Numbered from the stretch's first letter, positions 8,062 through 16,247 are shown. The stretch: 64,000 bases of DNA from Curtobacterium sp. MCPF17_052 (GCF_003234085.1 NZ_QKSD01000002.1:62001-126000), one strand, 5' to 3'. The notes: generated by a model not told the origin, from the letters alone. Translations and numbers: made by a program.

Positions 8062-10137
8062 ATGCCGACGCAGCAGGCCCCCTTCCGCACCGACGTCCAC
8101 GCCCTCCGCGCCGTGGCCGTCGTCCTCGTGCTCGTCTACCACCTCGACCTCGGCTGGCTCCGCGGCGGGTTCGTCGGCGTCGACGCCTTCTTCGTCGTCT
8201 CCGGGTTCCTCATCACCGGACAGCTCCTCCGCCAGCTCCGCGACACCGGACACATCGACCTCCCCGCGTTCTGGGCGCGACGGGCACGCCGACTCGCACC
8301 CGCCGCACTCCTCGTCCTCGCCGCCACCGCGACCGCCGCCGTAGTGCTCACCCCACGCCAGGACTGGCCCGCCCTCGGCGCCCAGCTCGCCGCCAGCGCG
8401 CTCGCCGTCGAGAACTGGGCGCTCGCCGCGTCCAGCACCGACTACCTCGCCGCCGGGGACCCGTCCACACCGTTCGAGCACTTCTGGTCCCTGGGCGTCG
8501 AGGAGCAGTTCACCCTCCTGTGGCCGCTGCTGCTGCTGGCGGTGTGGCGGGTGGTGCGACGACCAGGGTCGGGCGAGCGCGCCGTCCTCGTCGCCGTCGT
8601 GGTCGTCGTCGCCGTGTCCCTCACCTGCTCGTCCGTCCTCACCACCACGGACCCGGCACCGGCGTACTTCTGGCCGCACACCCGGGCGTGGGAGTTCGGC
8701 GTCGGCGCGGTCCTCGCCCTTGCTCCCGGCGCCGCCCCCGGTGCCGTGCGTGGCCCGCGTGTGCGGACGGCCCTCGCCGTGACCGGGTGGCTCGGGCTCG
8801 TCGGCTGCGGCCTCCTCCTCACCCCCGCCGTCGCGTACCCCGGGACGGCGGCCGTCCTGCCCGTCGCCGCCACCGCGCTCGTCATCGCCGGCCGGACCGA
8901 GACCGGCCTGCTCGGCCGGGCCACGCGCCTGGCACCCGTCCGCTGGCTCGGCCGGGTCTCGTACGCCCTGTACCTCTGGCACTGGCCGGTCGCCCTCCTG
9001 CTCCCACGCGCCCTCGACCTGCCCACGCCTGCGCGTGTCGCCGTCACGGTCGTCCTCGCCGCGGGTCTGGCACACCTCACCACCGTGCTCGTCGAACGAC
9101 CCGTCACGACCGGGAGGCTCGCCCACCACCGACCGCGCGTCACCCTGGCCGTCGTGGCCGGGGCCACCGCCCTCGTGCTCGTCGTCCCGGCCGTCGGCTG
9201 GGGCGCCCTCACCGGACAGCTCCGGGAGGACCGTGCCCTCGCCACCGAACTCCGCACCGACGGCGACCGGTGCTGGGGCGCCGCCGCCATCGCGCCGGGG
9301 AGCCCGTGCACGGTCGCCGGGGAGCCCGGACGCGGGACCACCCCGTCGACCGTGACCGCCGCCTACGACGTCGACCCCACGTGGGACGACTGTCAGGCCG
9401 AGGCGACCGACGCCCGCAGCTGCGTCGTCGGCGTCCGCGGTGGCACCCGGGTCGCGCTCATCGGCGACTCCCACGCACACCAGTGGTCCTCCGCCCTCAT
9501 CGCCCTCGCCGAGCAGCGCGGATGGGAGCTGCACCTCATGGTGAAGGGCGGGTGCGCGTTCTCCCACGTCCGCTGGAGTGACGTCTCCGCCGCGGACGAA
9601 CGGCGCTGCGGCGTGTGGAACCGTGCCGTCGACCGGTCCCTCGCGGCCGCAGCGCCGTACACGCTCGTGTTCACGTCCGCCCGGGCCGATCTCCGGGGTG
9701 CACCCGAGGGGACGGACCCGGCGAGGAGTGCGCGGGACGGGTACCGAGCCTCCTGGCAGCCCCTCATCGACCGCGGAGCGAGGATCGTCGCCATCACGGA
9801 CACCCCGGCCGTCGGCAGCGGCGTGCAGCACTGCGTCGACGAACACCGCGCCGACCCGGGGTCCTGCCGGATCAGCACCGGGCGGGCGTTCGCTGCGGCA
9901 GACCGGCTCGTCGCCGCAGCACGGGCGACACCCGGGGCGGTCGTGACGGACATGACCTCGTCGTTCTGCGTGCAGGGGGCCTGCCCCGCGGTGATCGGCA
10001 ACGTCCTCGTCTACCGCGACTCGCAGCACCTCACCCGCACGTACGTCACCACGCTCGTCGGAGCGCTCGGGCAGCGGACGGACGCGGCCCTCAGCGCCGC
10101 AGGTCCCGCAGGTCCCGCAGGTCCCGCAGAGCGGTAG
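8062..10137 (+). CDS. acyltransferase 3 family protein fused to SGNH domain (OafA/YrhL type)
   Basis: 691 residues. Residues 1-380 form the acyltransferase-3 domain with about ten membrane helices and the catalytic region RTDVHALRAVAVVLVLVYH near the N-terminus. An extracellular SGNH/GDSL-like domain follows (block I VALIGDSHAHQW; the C-terminal block has DSQHLT). Such proteins O-acetylate surface polysaccharides, peptidoglycan or exported metabolites. The start ATG 8062 has a TACCGT hexamer at 8048-8053, eight bases upstream, so the transcript is probably leaderless; the in-frame extension to 7441 is rejected. The C-terminus ends in a short Ala-Gly-Pro repeat encoded by three 9-base repeats (10099-10125). 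Confidence 0.9.
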   Translation: MPTQQAPFRTDVHALRAVAVVLVLVYHLDLGWLRGGFVGVDAFFVVSGFLITGQLLRQLRDTGHIDLPAFWARRARRLAPAALLVLAATATAAVVLTPRQDWPALGAQLAASALAVENWALAASSTDYLAAGDPSTPFEHFWSLGVEEQFTLLWPLLLLAVWRVVRRPGSGERAVLVAVVVVVAVSLTCSSVLTTTDPAPAYFWPHTRAWEFGVGAVLALAPGAAPGAVRGPRVRTALAVTGWLGLVGCGLLLTPAVAYPGTAAVLPVAATALVIAGRTETGLLGRATRLAPVRWLGRVSYALYLWHWPVALLLPRALDLPTPARVAVTVVLAAGLAHLTTVLVERPVTTGRLAHHRPRVTLAVVAGATALVLVVPAVGWGALTGQLREDRALATELRTDGDRCWGAAAIAPGSPCTVAGEPGRGTTPSTVTAAYDVDPTWDDCQAEATDARSCVVGVRGGTRVALIGDSHAHQWSSALIALAEQRGWELHLMVKGGCAFSHVRWSDVSAADERRCGVWNRAVDRSLAAAAPYTLVFTSARADLRGAPEGTDPARSARDGYRASWQPLIDRGARIVAITDTPAVGSGVQHCVDEHRADPGSCRISTGRAFAAADRLVAAARATPGAVVTDMTSSFCVQGACPAVIGNVLVYRDSQHLTRTYVTTLVGALGQRTDAALSAAGPAGPAGPAER

Positions 10138-10196
10138 CACTGCGGTCGGGGGACAGCGTTGTGCTCGCCACCAGTGCGGGCGGGTAGTCAGGACGC

Positions 10197-11156
10197 ATGG
10201 GTCATCGTTTCCGCGGCAAGGTCGTCGTCATCACCGGAGCATCGAGCGGCATCGGCCGGGCTGCTGCGCACGAGTTCGCCAAGCAGGGCGCCACGCTCGT
10301 CCTCGCCGCACGCGGGAAGGAGAGCCTGGAGGCCGCGGCCGCCGAGTGCCGCGCGCTCGGTGTCGAGGCCGTCGCGATCCCCACGGACGTCGCCGAGGAG
10401 CGGCAGGTCAACGACCTCGTCGCCACCGTCACCGCCCGCTTCGGTCGCATCGACGTGTTCGTCGGCAACGCGGCGCTCTTCGTGTACGGCCTGTTCGAGC
10501 AGACCCCGACCGAGGCGTTCAAGCGCGTCGTCGACACCAACCTGCACGGGCACGTCCACGCGGTCAAGGCCCTGCTGCCCCATTGGAAGCAGCGCGGCGA
10601 AGGCACCTACGTCCTCGTCGGCTCGATCCAGTCGCTGCTCTCCGCGCCGTACCAGTCGGCCTACGTGACGAGCAAGCACGCCGCCCTCGGGCTGATGGAC
10701 GTCCTGGCGGACGAGCACCAGGGCACCGGCATCCGCTTCGGCGCGGTGCTGCCGTCGACGATCGACACCCCGATCTACCAGAACGGCGCGAACTACACCG
10801 ACAAGGCCTCGCACCCGCTGCCGCCCACCGTCTCCGTGCAGCGGGCCGCCAAGGCCGTCGTCGCGCAGGCCGTGCACCCGAAGCGCAACCGCTACGTCGG
10901 CCGCCTCCAGGCGTCGTTCGTCGCCGCCGAGTTCATCGTGCCGTGGCTGTTTCACCGCATCACGACACCCGCGGTCGAGGTCTTCGCGCTCCGCGGCCAC
11001 CAGGCACCGACGGACGGCAACCTCTACGCCCCGAACGACGCCGGCAACGCCACCGACGGTGGCTGGGTCGCGAAACGCCGCCGGGTCACCCGGCCGCTCG
11101 TGTGGCTCGGCCTGGCCGGGCTCGTCACGCTCGTGGTCCGGCGCGGTCGCCGCTGA
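10197..11156 (+). CDS. SDR family oxidoreductase with C-terminal membrane segment
   Basis: 319 residues. A classical SDR core has the nucleotide motif TGASSGIG at about residues 14-21, the NAA motif in VFVGNAALFVYG and the active-site YVTSK. A C-terminal extension of about 70 residues ends in a hydrophobic helix (LVWLGLAGLVTLVVRRGRR) that could anchor it to the membrane. The substrate is unknown; related enzymes reduce acyl or carbonyl groups. It stands alone on the plus strand. Confidence 0.88.
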   Translation: MGHRFRGKVVVITGASSGIGRAAAHEFAKQGATLVLAARGKESLEAAAAECRALGVEAVAIPTDVAEERQVNDLVATVTARFGRIDVFVGNAALFVYGLFEQTPTEAFKRVVDTNLHGHVHAVKALLPHWKQRGEGTYVLVGSIQSLLSAPYQSAYVTSKHAALGLMDVLADEHQGTGIRFGAVLPSTIDTPIYQNGANYTDKASHPLPPTVSVQRAAKAVVAQAVHPKRNRYVGRLQASFVAAEFIVPWLFHRITTPAVEVFALRGHQAPTDGNLYAPNDAGNATDGGWVAKRRRVTRPLVWLGLAGLVTLVVRRGRR

Positions 11157-11212
11157 CGTCGCTGCCCGTCCCGACCCCGGTTCTGTGCTGGGGTCGGACG
11201 CGAGGGGCGCTG

Positions 11213-11893
11213 ATGGACGGTCACGAGCCGCAGGTGGACGAGGTGCCGGTGACGCGCGATCGGACCGGGTCGGCGTGGACCGCGGTCCGGGTCCTCGTCG
11301 TGGTCGCCCTCGCGACGGTCCTCACCGGACTCGCGACCGCCGCACCGGCGTCCGCCCACTCGGGCCTCACCGGCAGCACGCCCGCCGAGGGTGGCGTCGT
11401 GGCGAGCGACCTGCGCCAGGTGGACCTGACGTTCACCGAGGCGCCGCTCGCGGGACTCGACGCGGGCCTCCGGATCGAGGTCCGCGACCAGGCCGGGCAG
11501 GACGAGTCGACCGGCGACGTCACCGTCGCCGGGACGACCATGTCGAAGCAGGTGCAGCTGTCGGCGGGGCCGCACACGATGCTCTGGCGGTACGTCTCGC
11601 CGGACGGCCACCCGATCGACGGGCAGGTCGCGTTCACGGTGCAGGCGGCGCAGACCGCGGTCGCCGGACCGACGGTCACGCCCACCGCCACACCGAGCCG
11701 GGAGGCCCGTGGGTCGTCCGGCACGTCGGTCACGACGACGCCGACCCCCGTCGCGGACACCGCGGTGGGTGCCGACGGCGACGGGTCGTCGAGCGCGCTG
11801 CCCTGGGTTCTCGGCGGTGTGGCGATCGTCGTGGCCCTCGGCGTCGTCGCCCTCCTGGCGAGCCGTCGTCGCTCGGCCCCCGCCGACGACTGA
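11213..11893 (+). CDS. CopC-domain copper resistance-like exported protein
   Basis: 226 residues. The N-terminus carries a signal peptide (hydrophobic region about residues 24-44, cleavage after ASA), so the mature protein begins HSGLTGSTP, placing a His at the N-terminus as in CopC copper-binding sites. The CopC beta-sandwich covers about residues 45-145 with the closing motif WRYVSPDGHPIDG. A Thr/Pro-rich linker and one C-terminal membrane helix with an Arg-rich stop-transfer end follow. The usual CopD partner is not present in this window. ATG 11213 has a GAGGGG ribosome binding site. Confidence 0.85.
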   Translation: MDGHEPQVDEVPVTRDRTGSAWTAVRVLVVVALATVLTGLATAAPASAHSGLTGSTPAEGGVVASDLRQVDLTFTEAPLAGLDAGLRIEVRDQAGQDESTGDVTVAGTTMSKQVQLSAGPHTMLWRYVSPDGHPIDGQVAFTVQAAQTAVAGPTVTPTATPSREARGSSGTSVTTTPTPVADTAVGADGDGSSSALPWVLGGVAIVVALGVVALLASRRRSAPADD

Positions 11894-11911
11894 GCCTGGC
11901 CATCGGTCGCC

Positions 11912-12337
11912 TCAGAGCGCGTCGACGACCGCGGCCACCGCCTCGACCTCGACCAGCTGGTCGTCGTACCCGAGGACGGTGACGCCGAGCAGCGTGCTGG
12001 GCACATCGTGCTCGCCGAACGCGTCGCGGACGACCTGCCAGGCGGCGACCAGGTCAGCCTGGCTGGACGATGCCACGAGCACACGTGTGCTGATGACGTC
12101 GGTCATCCGTGCCCCGGCGTCGGCCAGTGCCTGCCGCAGGTTCGCGATGCACTGCTCGGCCTGGGCGGCGTGGTCACCCGGGGCCACGGTGGCGCCGTCC
12201 GCGTCGAGTGGGCACGACCCGGCGAGGAACACGAGTCGGGCGTCTGCCGGAGCGGTCGCGGCGCACGCGTACTCCGTCGGGCTCAGCGCGGCGGACCGGA
12301 GGAGCCGGACCGCCGACGGCCGCTCGGCGTCCGTCAC
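11912..12337 (-). CDS. RidA/YjgF-like protein
   Basis: 141 residues of the RidA/Rid superfamily, with typical segments RLVFLAGSCPLDADG and QCIANLRQALADAGARMTDVI. RidA enzymes hydrolyse reactive enamine/imine intermediates; whether the catalytic Arg is kept could not be aligned with certainty, so deaminase activity is not assured. Its GTG start overlaps the stop of the HIT gene (GTGA at 12334-12337). It is the last gene of a three-gene operon whose members all join by four-base overlaps. Confidence 0.8.
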   Translation of the reverse strand: MTDAERPSAVRLLRSAALSPTEYACAATAPADARLVFLAGSCPLDADGATVAPGDHAAQAEQCIANLRQALADAGARMTDVISTRVLVASSSQADLVAAWQVVRDAFGEHDVPSTLLGVTVLGYDDQLVEVEAVAAVVDAL

Positions 12338-12771
12338 TCGAACATCTCCGCGAGCATCGCCGACGCGTCCCCGTCCACCACGTGGGCGGACCGCGCCTCC
12401 GGCCAGCGCAGCACCCCGTCGTCGGGCCACGACGGCACGACGTGGAAGTGCAGGTGCGGCACGCTCTGCCCGGCGTCAGCACCGGTCGCGCTGAGCACGA
12501 CGACCCCGGTCGCGCCGAGCGCGGCACGCATCGCCCTGCCGACCTGCTGGGTGAGCAACGTCGTCGCCCGGAGTGCGTCCGGCGACACGTCGAGCAGGCC
12601 CGCGGCGTGCTCCCGCGGGACGACCAGCGTGTGTCCGGGAGCGAGTTCCGACTCCGGCAGCGGCCGGAACGCCACGGCGTCCGGCTCGCGCTCGACCCAG
12701 ACCGTGCCCTGGTCGTCGTGCTCGATGAGGTGGCAGAAGACGCAGCCGTCCGGGAGGTCCGTCCCGGTCAC
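12334..12771 (-). CDS. HIT family protein
   Basis: 145 residues with the histidine triad HLHFHVV near residues 98-104 and an N-terminal pair of cysteines (CVFCHLI) with a later His, as in zinc-binding HIT proteins. HIT proteins are nucleotide hydrolases or transferases acting on AMP-linked or dinucleotide substrates. The GTG start at 12771 overlaps the stop of the upstream UPF0303 gene (GTGA). It is the middle gene of the UPF0303-HIT-RidA operon. Confidence 0.88.
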   Translation of the reverse strand: MTGTDLPDGCVFCHLIEHDDQGTVWVEREPDAVAFRPLPESELAPGHTLVVPREHAAGLLDVSPDALRATTLLTQQVGRAMRAALGATGVVVLSATGADAGQSVPHLHFHVVPSWPDDGVLRWPEARSAHVVDGDASAMLAEMFE

Positions 12772-13280
12772 AGGCGCTCGTCCCGTCGTGCGCGGTGCGC
12801 GCGCAGGGCCTCGACCACGAGGGCGTGGTCGTCGTGCATCTCCAGCCCGCTCACGCCGACGGCCCCGACGAGGTTGCCGCGGACGAACAGCGGGAACCCG
12901 CCGCCGGCGGCCTGGTACTGCCGGGGGTCGAGTGCCGCGGCCTCGTCGAAGGACGACCCGCCGAGCTCGTACTGCGTCCGCACCGCCAGGGTGGCGTGCG
13001 CGAAGTGCCGGACCACGCGGAACTTCCGGTCGAGCCAGGCGTCGTTGACCGCGGCGGACCCGGGCGTCGCGGCGTGGAACACCCGCTGCTCGCCGAAGGA
13101 CACCGCGAAGCCGATGCCGAGCCCCCGCTCGAGCGCGGTCGCCCGCAGCCACGACCCCACCGCCCAGGCATCGTCGAGGTCGAACGCGTCGTGGTCGAGT
13201 TCACGCTCCTCGTCGAGCAGCACGGCGAGCTTCTCGTCGGTCGGCAGGTCGCGGTAGCGGGCTCCGGTGGTGTCGGGCAT
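12768..13280 (-). CDS. UPF0303 / GlcG-HbpS-like (haem-degrading domain) protein
   Basis: 170 residues. The central pattern VFHAATPGSAAVNDAWLDRK and the C-terminal AAGGGFPLFVRGNLVGAVGV, followed by HDDHALVVEALRAH, place it in the UPF0303 family, related to GlcG and the haem-binding HbpS. No enzymatic role is established for UPF0303. ATG 13280 is used rather than an in-frame start at 13316. It heads the operon with HIT and RidA. Its promoter region (TACCGT hexamer on the minus strand at 13315-13320) overlaps the divergent promoter of the reverse transcriptase. Confidence 0.8.
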   Translation of the reverse strand: MPDTTGARYRDLPTDEKLAVLLDEERELDHDAFDLDDAWAVGSWLRATALERGLGIGFAVSFGEQRVFHAATPGSAAVNDAWLDRKFRVVRHFAHATLAVRTQYELGGSSFDEAAALDPRQYQAAGGGFPLFVRGNLVGAVGVSGLEMHDDHALVVEALRAHRARRDERL

Positions 13281-13309
13281 GGTGCTCCTCACAGGGACGG
13301 CGGTGTCGC

Positions 13310-13338
13310 TCGTCACGGTAGCCGCTTCCTCCTATGGT
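13310..13338 (+). promoter_or_regulatory. promoter of the retron candidate
   Basis: TCGTCA (13310-13315, four of six matches to TTGACA) and TATGGT (13333-13338, four of six to TATAAT) are separated by 17 bases. Transcription should begin near 13345. That base is both the GTG of the reverse transcriptase frame and the first base of the 17-base inverted repeat. Confidence 0.5.
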
Positions 13339-13344
13339 GGGCAC

Positions 13345-13505
13345 GTGGAGTTCCCGGGGGAGGCGGACGGCGCGCGTGACGCGTCGACCTCTCCGGGGTC
13401 ACCCCGGGGCACGCAGTACCAGCAGGACCACACGCCCCGAGAGGCTCGGCGCGCTCCGCGCGCGCGTCCTCACGGAGGCACCGACAGGTCCCCCGGGAAC
13501 CCCAC
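13345..13505 (+). ncRNA. candidate retron msr-msd RNA with a1/a2 arms
   Basis: Positions 13345-13361 pair with 13489-13505 at 16 of 17 positions (only A13349/C13501 fails). This is the a1/a2 closing arrangement expected of a retron RNA placed just before its reverse transcriptase. Inside lie two compact hairpins of msr type: 13368-13374 with 13380-13386 (7 bp, loop 5) and 13391-13398 with 13402-13409 (8 bp, loop TCA). A GC-rich region with several alternative hairpins (13437-13471) follows and would be the msd. Codons read through the segment in the RT frame include many that are rare here (TCT, TCA, CGA, GGA, AGG, CCT), so it is not shaped like normal coding sequence. The branch-point G and the msd ends are not fixed. 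Confidence 0.5.
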
Positions 13506-14829
13506 GCCCCTCGACGTCGTCGCCACCGCACTGGCCGACGCGTTCCTCGCCGCGGACGCCTGGGACGCCGACCACCTGACCGCCGCCGGGTACGACGTCG
13601 TCGGCCTGGAGCGTGCGTACGTGGGACTCGCGGTCCGGGCGGCGCTCGAGGCGTCCCCACGGCCTCCCGTCGATGCGCCGCGCCGACTGGCCGCGGTCCT
13701 GGCCGGATCGCCGCCGCTGGTGCGCCTGCACGACTCGCGGCGCGACCGCCGACCGGTGCGGGTGCTGCTCCGACGTGCCGTCGCGGTGCAGGCGGTCCCG
13801 ACCGTGTCGAGCCGCCTGCTGGTCGACACGCTGCCCGAGCTCGCGCGCGAACTCGACGTGACCGTCGGTCGGCTGCTCTGGCTCGCCGACACCCGCGGCT
13901 GGAACCGTCGGCCGGGCCCCTCCAGCCCGCTGCACCACCACCGTCACGAGTGGGTCCGTCGCCCCGGACGGACGCCGCGGCTGCTGGAGAAGCCGATGGA
14001 CCTGCTGCGCCGGACGCAGCGCACCGTGCTCGACGAGTTGCTCGCGGTCCTGCCGGTGCACGACGCGGCACACGGGTTCGTGTCCGGGCGCAGCGTCGTC
14101 ACGGGCGCCGCCGTGCACGTCGGGCAGCAGATCGTGGTGTCCGCGGACCTCACCACGTTCTTCGCGAGTGTGCGGGCACGGTCGGTGTACGGCGTGTTCC
14201 GGAGCGCCGGGTTCGCCGAACCGCTCGCGCACGTCCTCACCGGCCTCTGCACGCACCGGGTGCCGCCGCACGTCCTCACCGCGATGCCGCCCGGGGGCGA
14301 CCCGGAGGAGCGGGCAGCGCTCCGTCGGGTGCTCGCCGAGGCACACCTGCCACAGGGCGCCCCGACCTCGCCGGCGCTGGCGAACACCGTGCTGCGACAC
14401 CTCGATGCCCGGCTTGCCGGATGGGCTGCATCGGTCGGTGCCGCGTACACCCGGTACGCCGACGACCTGACGTTCAGCGGCGGGGCCGAACTGGCGCGGC
14501 GACCGGAGGCGTTCCTCCGCGGGGTGGAGCGGATCGTCACCGACCAGGGGTACCGGCTCAACGCCCGGAAGACACGGGTCCGGCGGGCCGGTGTCCGCCA
14601 GTCGGTGACCGGCGTCGTCGTCAACGAGCGGACCGCGCCCGGTCGCCGCGAGGTCGACCGGCTGCACGCGATCCTGCACAACTGCGTGGTGCAGGGCCCG
14701 GCGTCGCAGGACCGTGGCGGGCACGCGGACTTCCGGGCGCACCTGCTCGGCCGGATCGGCTGGGTCGCGCAGGTGCACCCGGGTCGCGCGGTGCGGTTGC
14801 ACGAGGAGTTCGCCCGCATCGAGTGGTGA
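13345..14829 (+). CDS. retron-type reverse transcriptase (RNA-directed DNA polymerase)
   Basis: Up to 494 residues. The catalytic core has the retron-type order of motifs: AAHGFVSGRSV, a first Asp in ADLTTFFASV, LPQGAPTSPALAN, YTRYADDLTFSGG with the YADD box, and the Y-region VTGVVVN that contacts the msr RNA. An N-terminal region of about 150 residues before the core resembles the extension of myxobacterial Mx162-type and actinobacterial RTs. GTG 13345 is the only canonical start downstream of the promoter that keeps the family N-terminal segment (DVVATALADAFLAADAW); the next is GTG 13621. From GTG 13345 about 54 codons run through the proposed msr-msd. Real initiation may instead use CTG 13531. 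No obvious toxin partner is fused. Confidence 0.88.
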   Translation: MEFPGEADGARDASTSPGSPRGTQYQQDHTPREARRAPRARPHGGTDRSPGNPTPLDVVATALADAFLAADAWDADHLTAAGYDVVGLERAYVGLAVRAALEASPRPPVDAPRRLAAVLAGSPPLVRLHDSRRDRRPVRVLLRRAVAVQAVPTVSSRLLVDTLPELARELDVTVGRLLWLADTRGWNRRPGPSSPLHHHRHEWVRRPGRTPRLLEKPMDLLRRTQRTVLDELLAVLPVHDAAHGFVSGRSVVTGAAVHVGQQIVVSADLTTFFASVRARSVYGVFRSAGFAEPLAHVLTGLCTHRVPPHVLTAMPPGGDPEERAALRRVLAEAHLPQGAPTSPALANTVLRHLDARLAGWAASVGAAYTRYADDLTFSGGAELARRPEAFLRGVERIVTDQGYRLNARKTRVRRAGVRQSVTGVVVNERTAPGRREVDRLHAILHNCVVQGPASQDRGGHADFRAHLLGRIGWVAQVHPGRAVRLHEEFARIEW

Positions 14830-14878
14830 ACGGGACCGGGACCTTCCACCGGGCGCGTCGGCTCGCTACCGTGACGCC

Positions 14879-15130
14879 ATGAGCGAGCACCGCGTCAGCG
14901 AACCGGCACCTCCGGCCGACGGCAGCAAGCCGAAGGGCCCGGCGTCGTACTTCCCGAGCATCGCGACCACCTACGGTCGACCCGTGCAGGAGTGGCTCGA
15001 CCTGGCGGCCGACCGCCTGGACGGCCACCGCCACATGGAGGTCGTCGACTGGCTGAAGACCGAGCACGGCATGGGGCACGGCCACGCGAACGCGGTCGTC
15101 GCCTACGTCGAGCAGGCCCTCGCCCGCTGA
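14879..15130 (+). CDS. DUF4287 domain protein
   Basis: 83 residues. The DUF4287 core is evident: SYFPSIATTYGRPVQEWLDL, then DGHRHMEVVDWLKTEHGMGHGHANAVVAYV. The family is common in actinobacteria and its function is not known. A TACCGT hexamer at 14867-14872 stands six bases before the ATG, implying a leaderless transcript separate from the reverse transcriptase gene upstream. It is therefore not an obvious retron effector, although it follows the RT by only 49 bases. Confidence 0.85.
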   Translation: MSEHRVSEPAPPADGSKPKGPASYFPSIATTYGRPVQEWLDLAADRLDGHRHMEVVDWLKTEHGMGHGHANAVVAYVEQALAR

Positions 15131-15149
15131 CGCCGCGCCCCACCGCTCC

Positions 15150-16118
15150 TCAGCCGAACAGCGCGCGCAACCGGGGGAGCGTGTCGGCGTCCTCGTGCGG
15201 ACCGCCGCCCTCGTGGCCGTTGTACTCCCAGACGGTGATCTCCTTCGGCCCCGCCCACGCGTTGTAGGCGGCGTACACGGTCGACGGCGGGCAGATCGGG
15301 TCCATCAGAGCGACCGAGAACCACGCCGGTGCGCTCGCGCGGGCCGCGTGCAGCACCCCGTCGAAGTAGGCGAGCGTCCCGAAGACCCGGTCGGTCGCGG
15401 TGCGGTGCGTCGCCAGGTAGTCGACGAGCTCGTGGTACGGGTACGCGTCGGTGATCTGCGTCGCGTGGCGGTGGTCACAGAGGAACGGCACCCGAGGGAA
15501 CACCCCGGCGAGACCCTCGACCAGGCCGGCGACGGCGATCGCGAGGCCGCCGCCCTGGCTGCCCCCGAGGACCGCGATCCGGTCGCCGTCGATCAGATCG
15601 AGGTCACGTGCGGCGTCGACGGCGCGGACGGCGTCGGTGGTGAGGCGCCGGAAGTAGTAGGTGTCGGGCGACTCGATGCCGCGCGTCATCACGCCGGGGA
15701 TCGCAGGGCCGGAGCCGTCCGGGTCGGGCGTGTCGCCGGTGGCCCAGCCCGAGCCCTGCCCGCGCGTGTCCATCAGCAGGTGTGCGACGCCGGCGGAGGC
15801 CCAGAGCAGTCGCTCGGTCGGGAGACCGCGGCCGCCGCCGTACCCGATGTACTCGACGACGGCGGGGAGCGGTGCGGCGGCACTGCTGCCGGCGGGGACG
15901 GTGAGCCACGCGGCGATGCGCTGCCCGTCCCACCCGGCGAACGAGACGTCGTAGGTGTCGACGGTGGCCAGACCCGTGTCGACGCGGTCCGCCTGGACGG
16001 CGATCGGATGCTCGCGTGCTGCGCTGAGGGTGCGTCGCCAGAAGTCGTCGAAGTCGTCCGGTTCGGCGACGCTGCCGCGGTACGAGGTGAGGTCGGGTCC
16101 GGTGATGTCGGTGTACAC
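15150..16118 (-). CDS. acetylxylan esterase (AXE1)-like alpha/beta hydrolase
   Basis: 322 residues, the usual length for the AXE1/cephalosporin-C deacetylase family. It shows the nucleophile elbow GGSQGGG, the DTRGQGSGW loop, the acid in ALMDPICPPST and the terminal His in YNGHEGGG. Such enzymes remove acetyl groups from xylan, oligosaccharides or similar esters. There is no signal peptide, so a cytoplasmic oligosaccharide substrate is likely. GTG 16118 matches the family N-terminus (YTDITGPDLTSYRGSV follows). The gene is convergent with the DUF4287 gene and divergent from the RES operon. Confidence 0.88.
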   Translation of the reverse strand: MYTDITGPDLTSYRGSVAEPDDFDDFWRRTLSAAREHPIAVQADRVDTGLATVDTYDVSFAGWDGQRIAAWLTVPAGSSAAAPLPAVVEYIGYGGGRGLPTERLLWASAGVAHLLMDTRGQGSGWATGDTPDPDGSGPAIPGVMTRGIESPDTYYFRRLTTDAVRAVDAARDLDLIDGDRIAVLGGSQGGGLAIAVAGLVEGLAGVFPRVPFLCDHRHATQITDAYPYHELVDYLATHRTATDRVFGTLAYFDGVLHAARASAPAWFSVALMDPICPPSTVYAAYNAWAGPKEITVWEYNGHEGGGPHEDADTLPRLRALFG

Positions 16119-16186
16119 GTTCCGACCCTGGCACGAGGGCGTCCCGGACGGAAGACGGCCGCGGGGGACGTCACCGCGACGAGCGG

Positions 16187-16235
16187 TTGACGTGGTTGTC
16201 GTTTCCCGAGTACCGTCGGGTTGACACGGTTGTCG
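16187..16235 (+). promoter_or_regulatory. promoter with duplicated operator of the RES toxin-antitoxin operon
   Basis: Two 15-base direct repeats, TTGACGTGGTTGTCG (16187-16201) and TTGACACGGTTGTCG (16221-16235), match at 13 of 15 positions and lie 34 bases apart. The second contains GACA-N4-TGTC half-sites. The first supplies the -35 (TTGACG), a TACCGT -10 follows at 16211-16216 after 18 bases, and the second covers the transcription start. This is the arrangement expected for autorepression by the antitoxin. Confidence 0.6.
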
Positions 16236-16247
16236 AGAGGAGTCCTG

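Noticed and set aside
13334..13579. 81-codon alternative frame across the proposed msr-msd
   Set aside because: Ser/Thr/Arg/Pro-rich translation without a domain; it ends inside the RT gene and is a frame shadow.
14879..15130. DUF4287 gene as a retron effector
   Set aside because: It has its own leaderless promoter and DUF4287 occurs widely without RT genes; adjacency alone is not enough.
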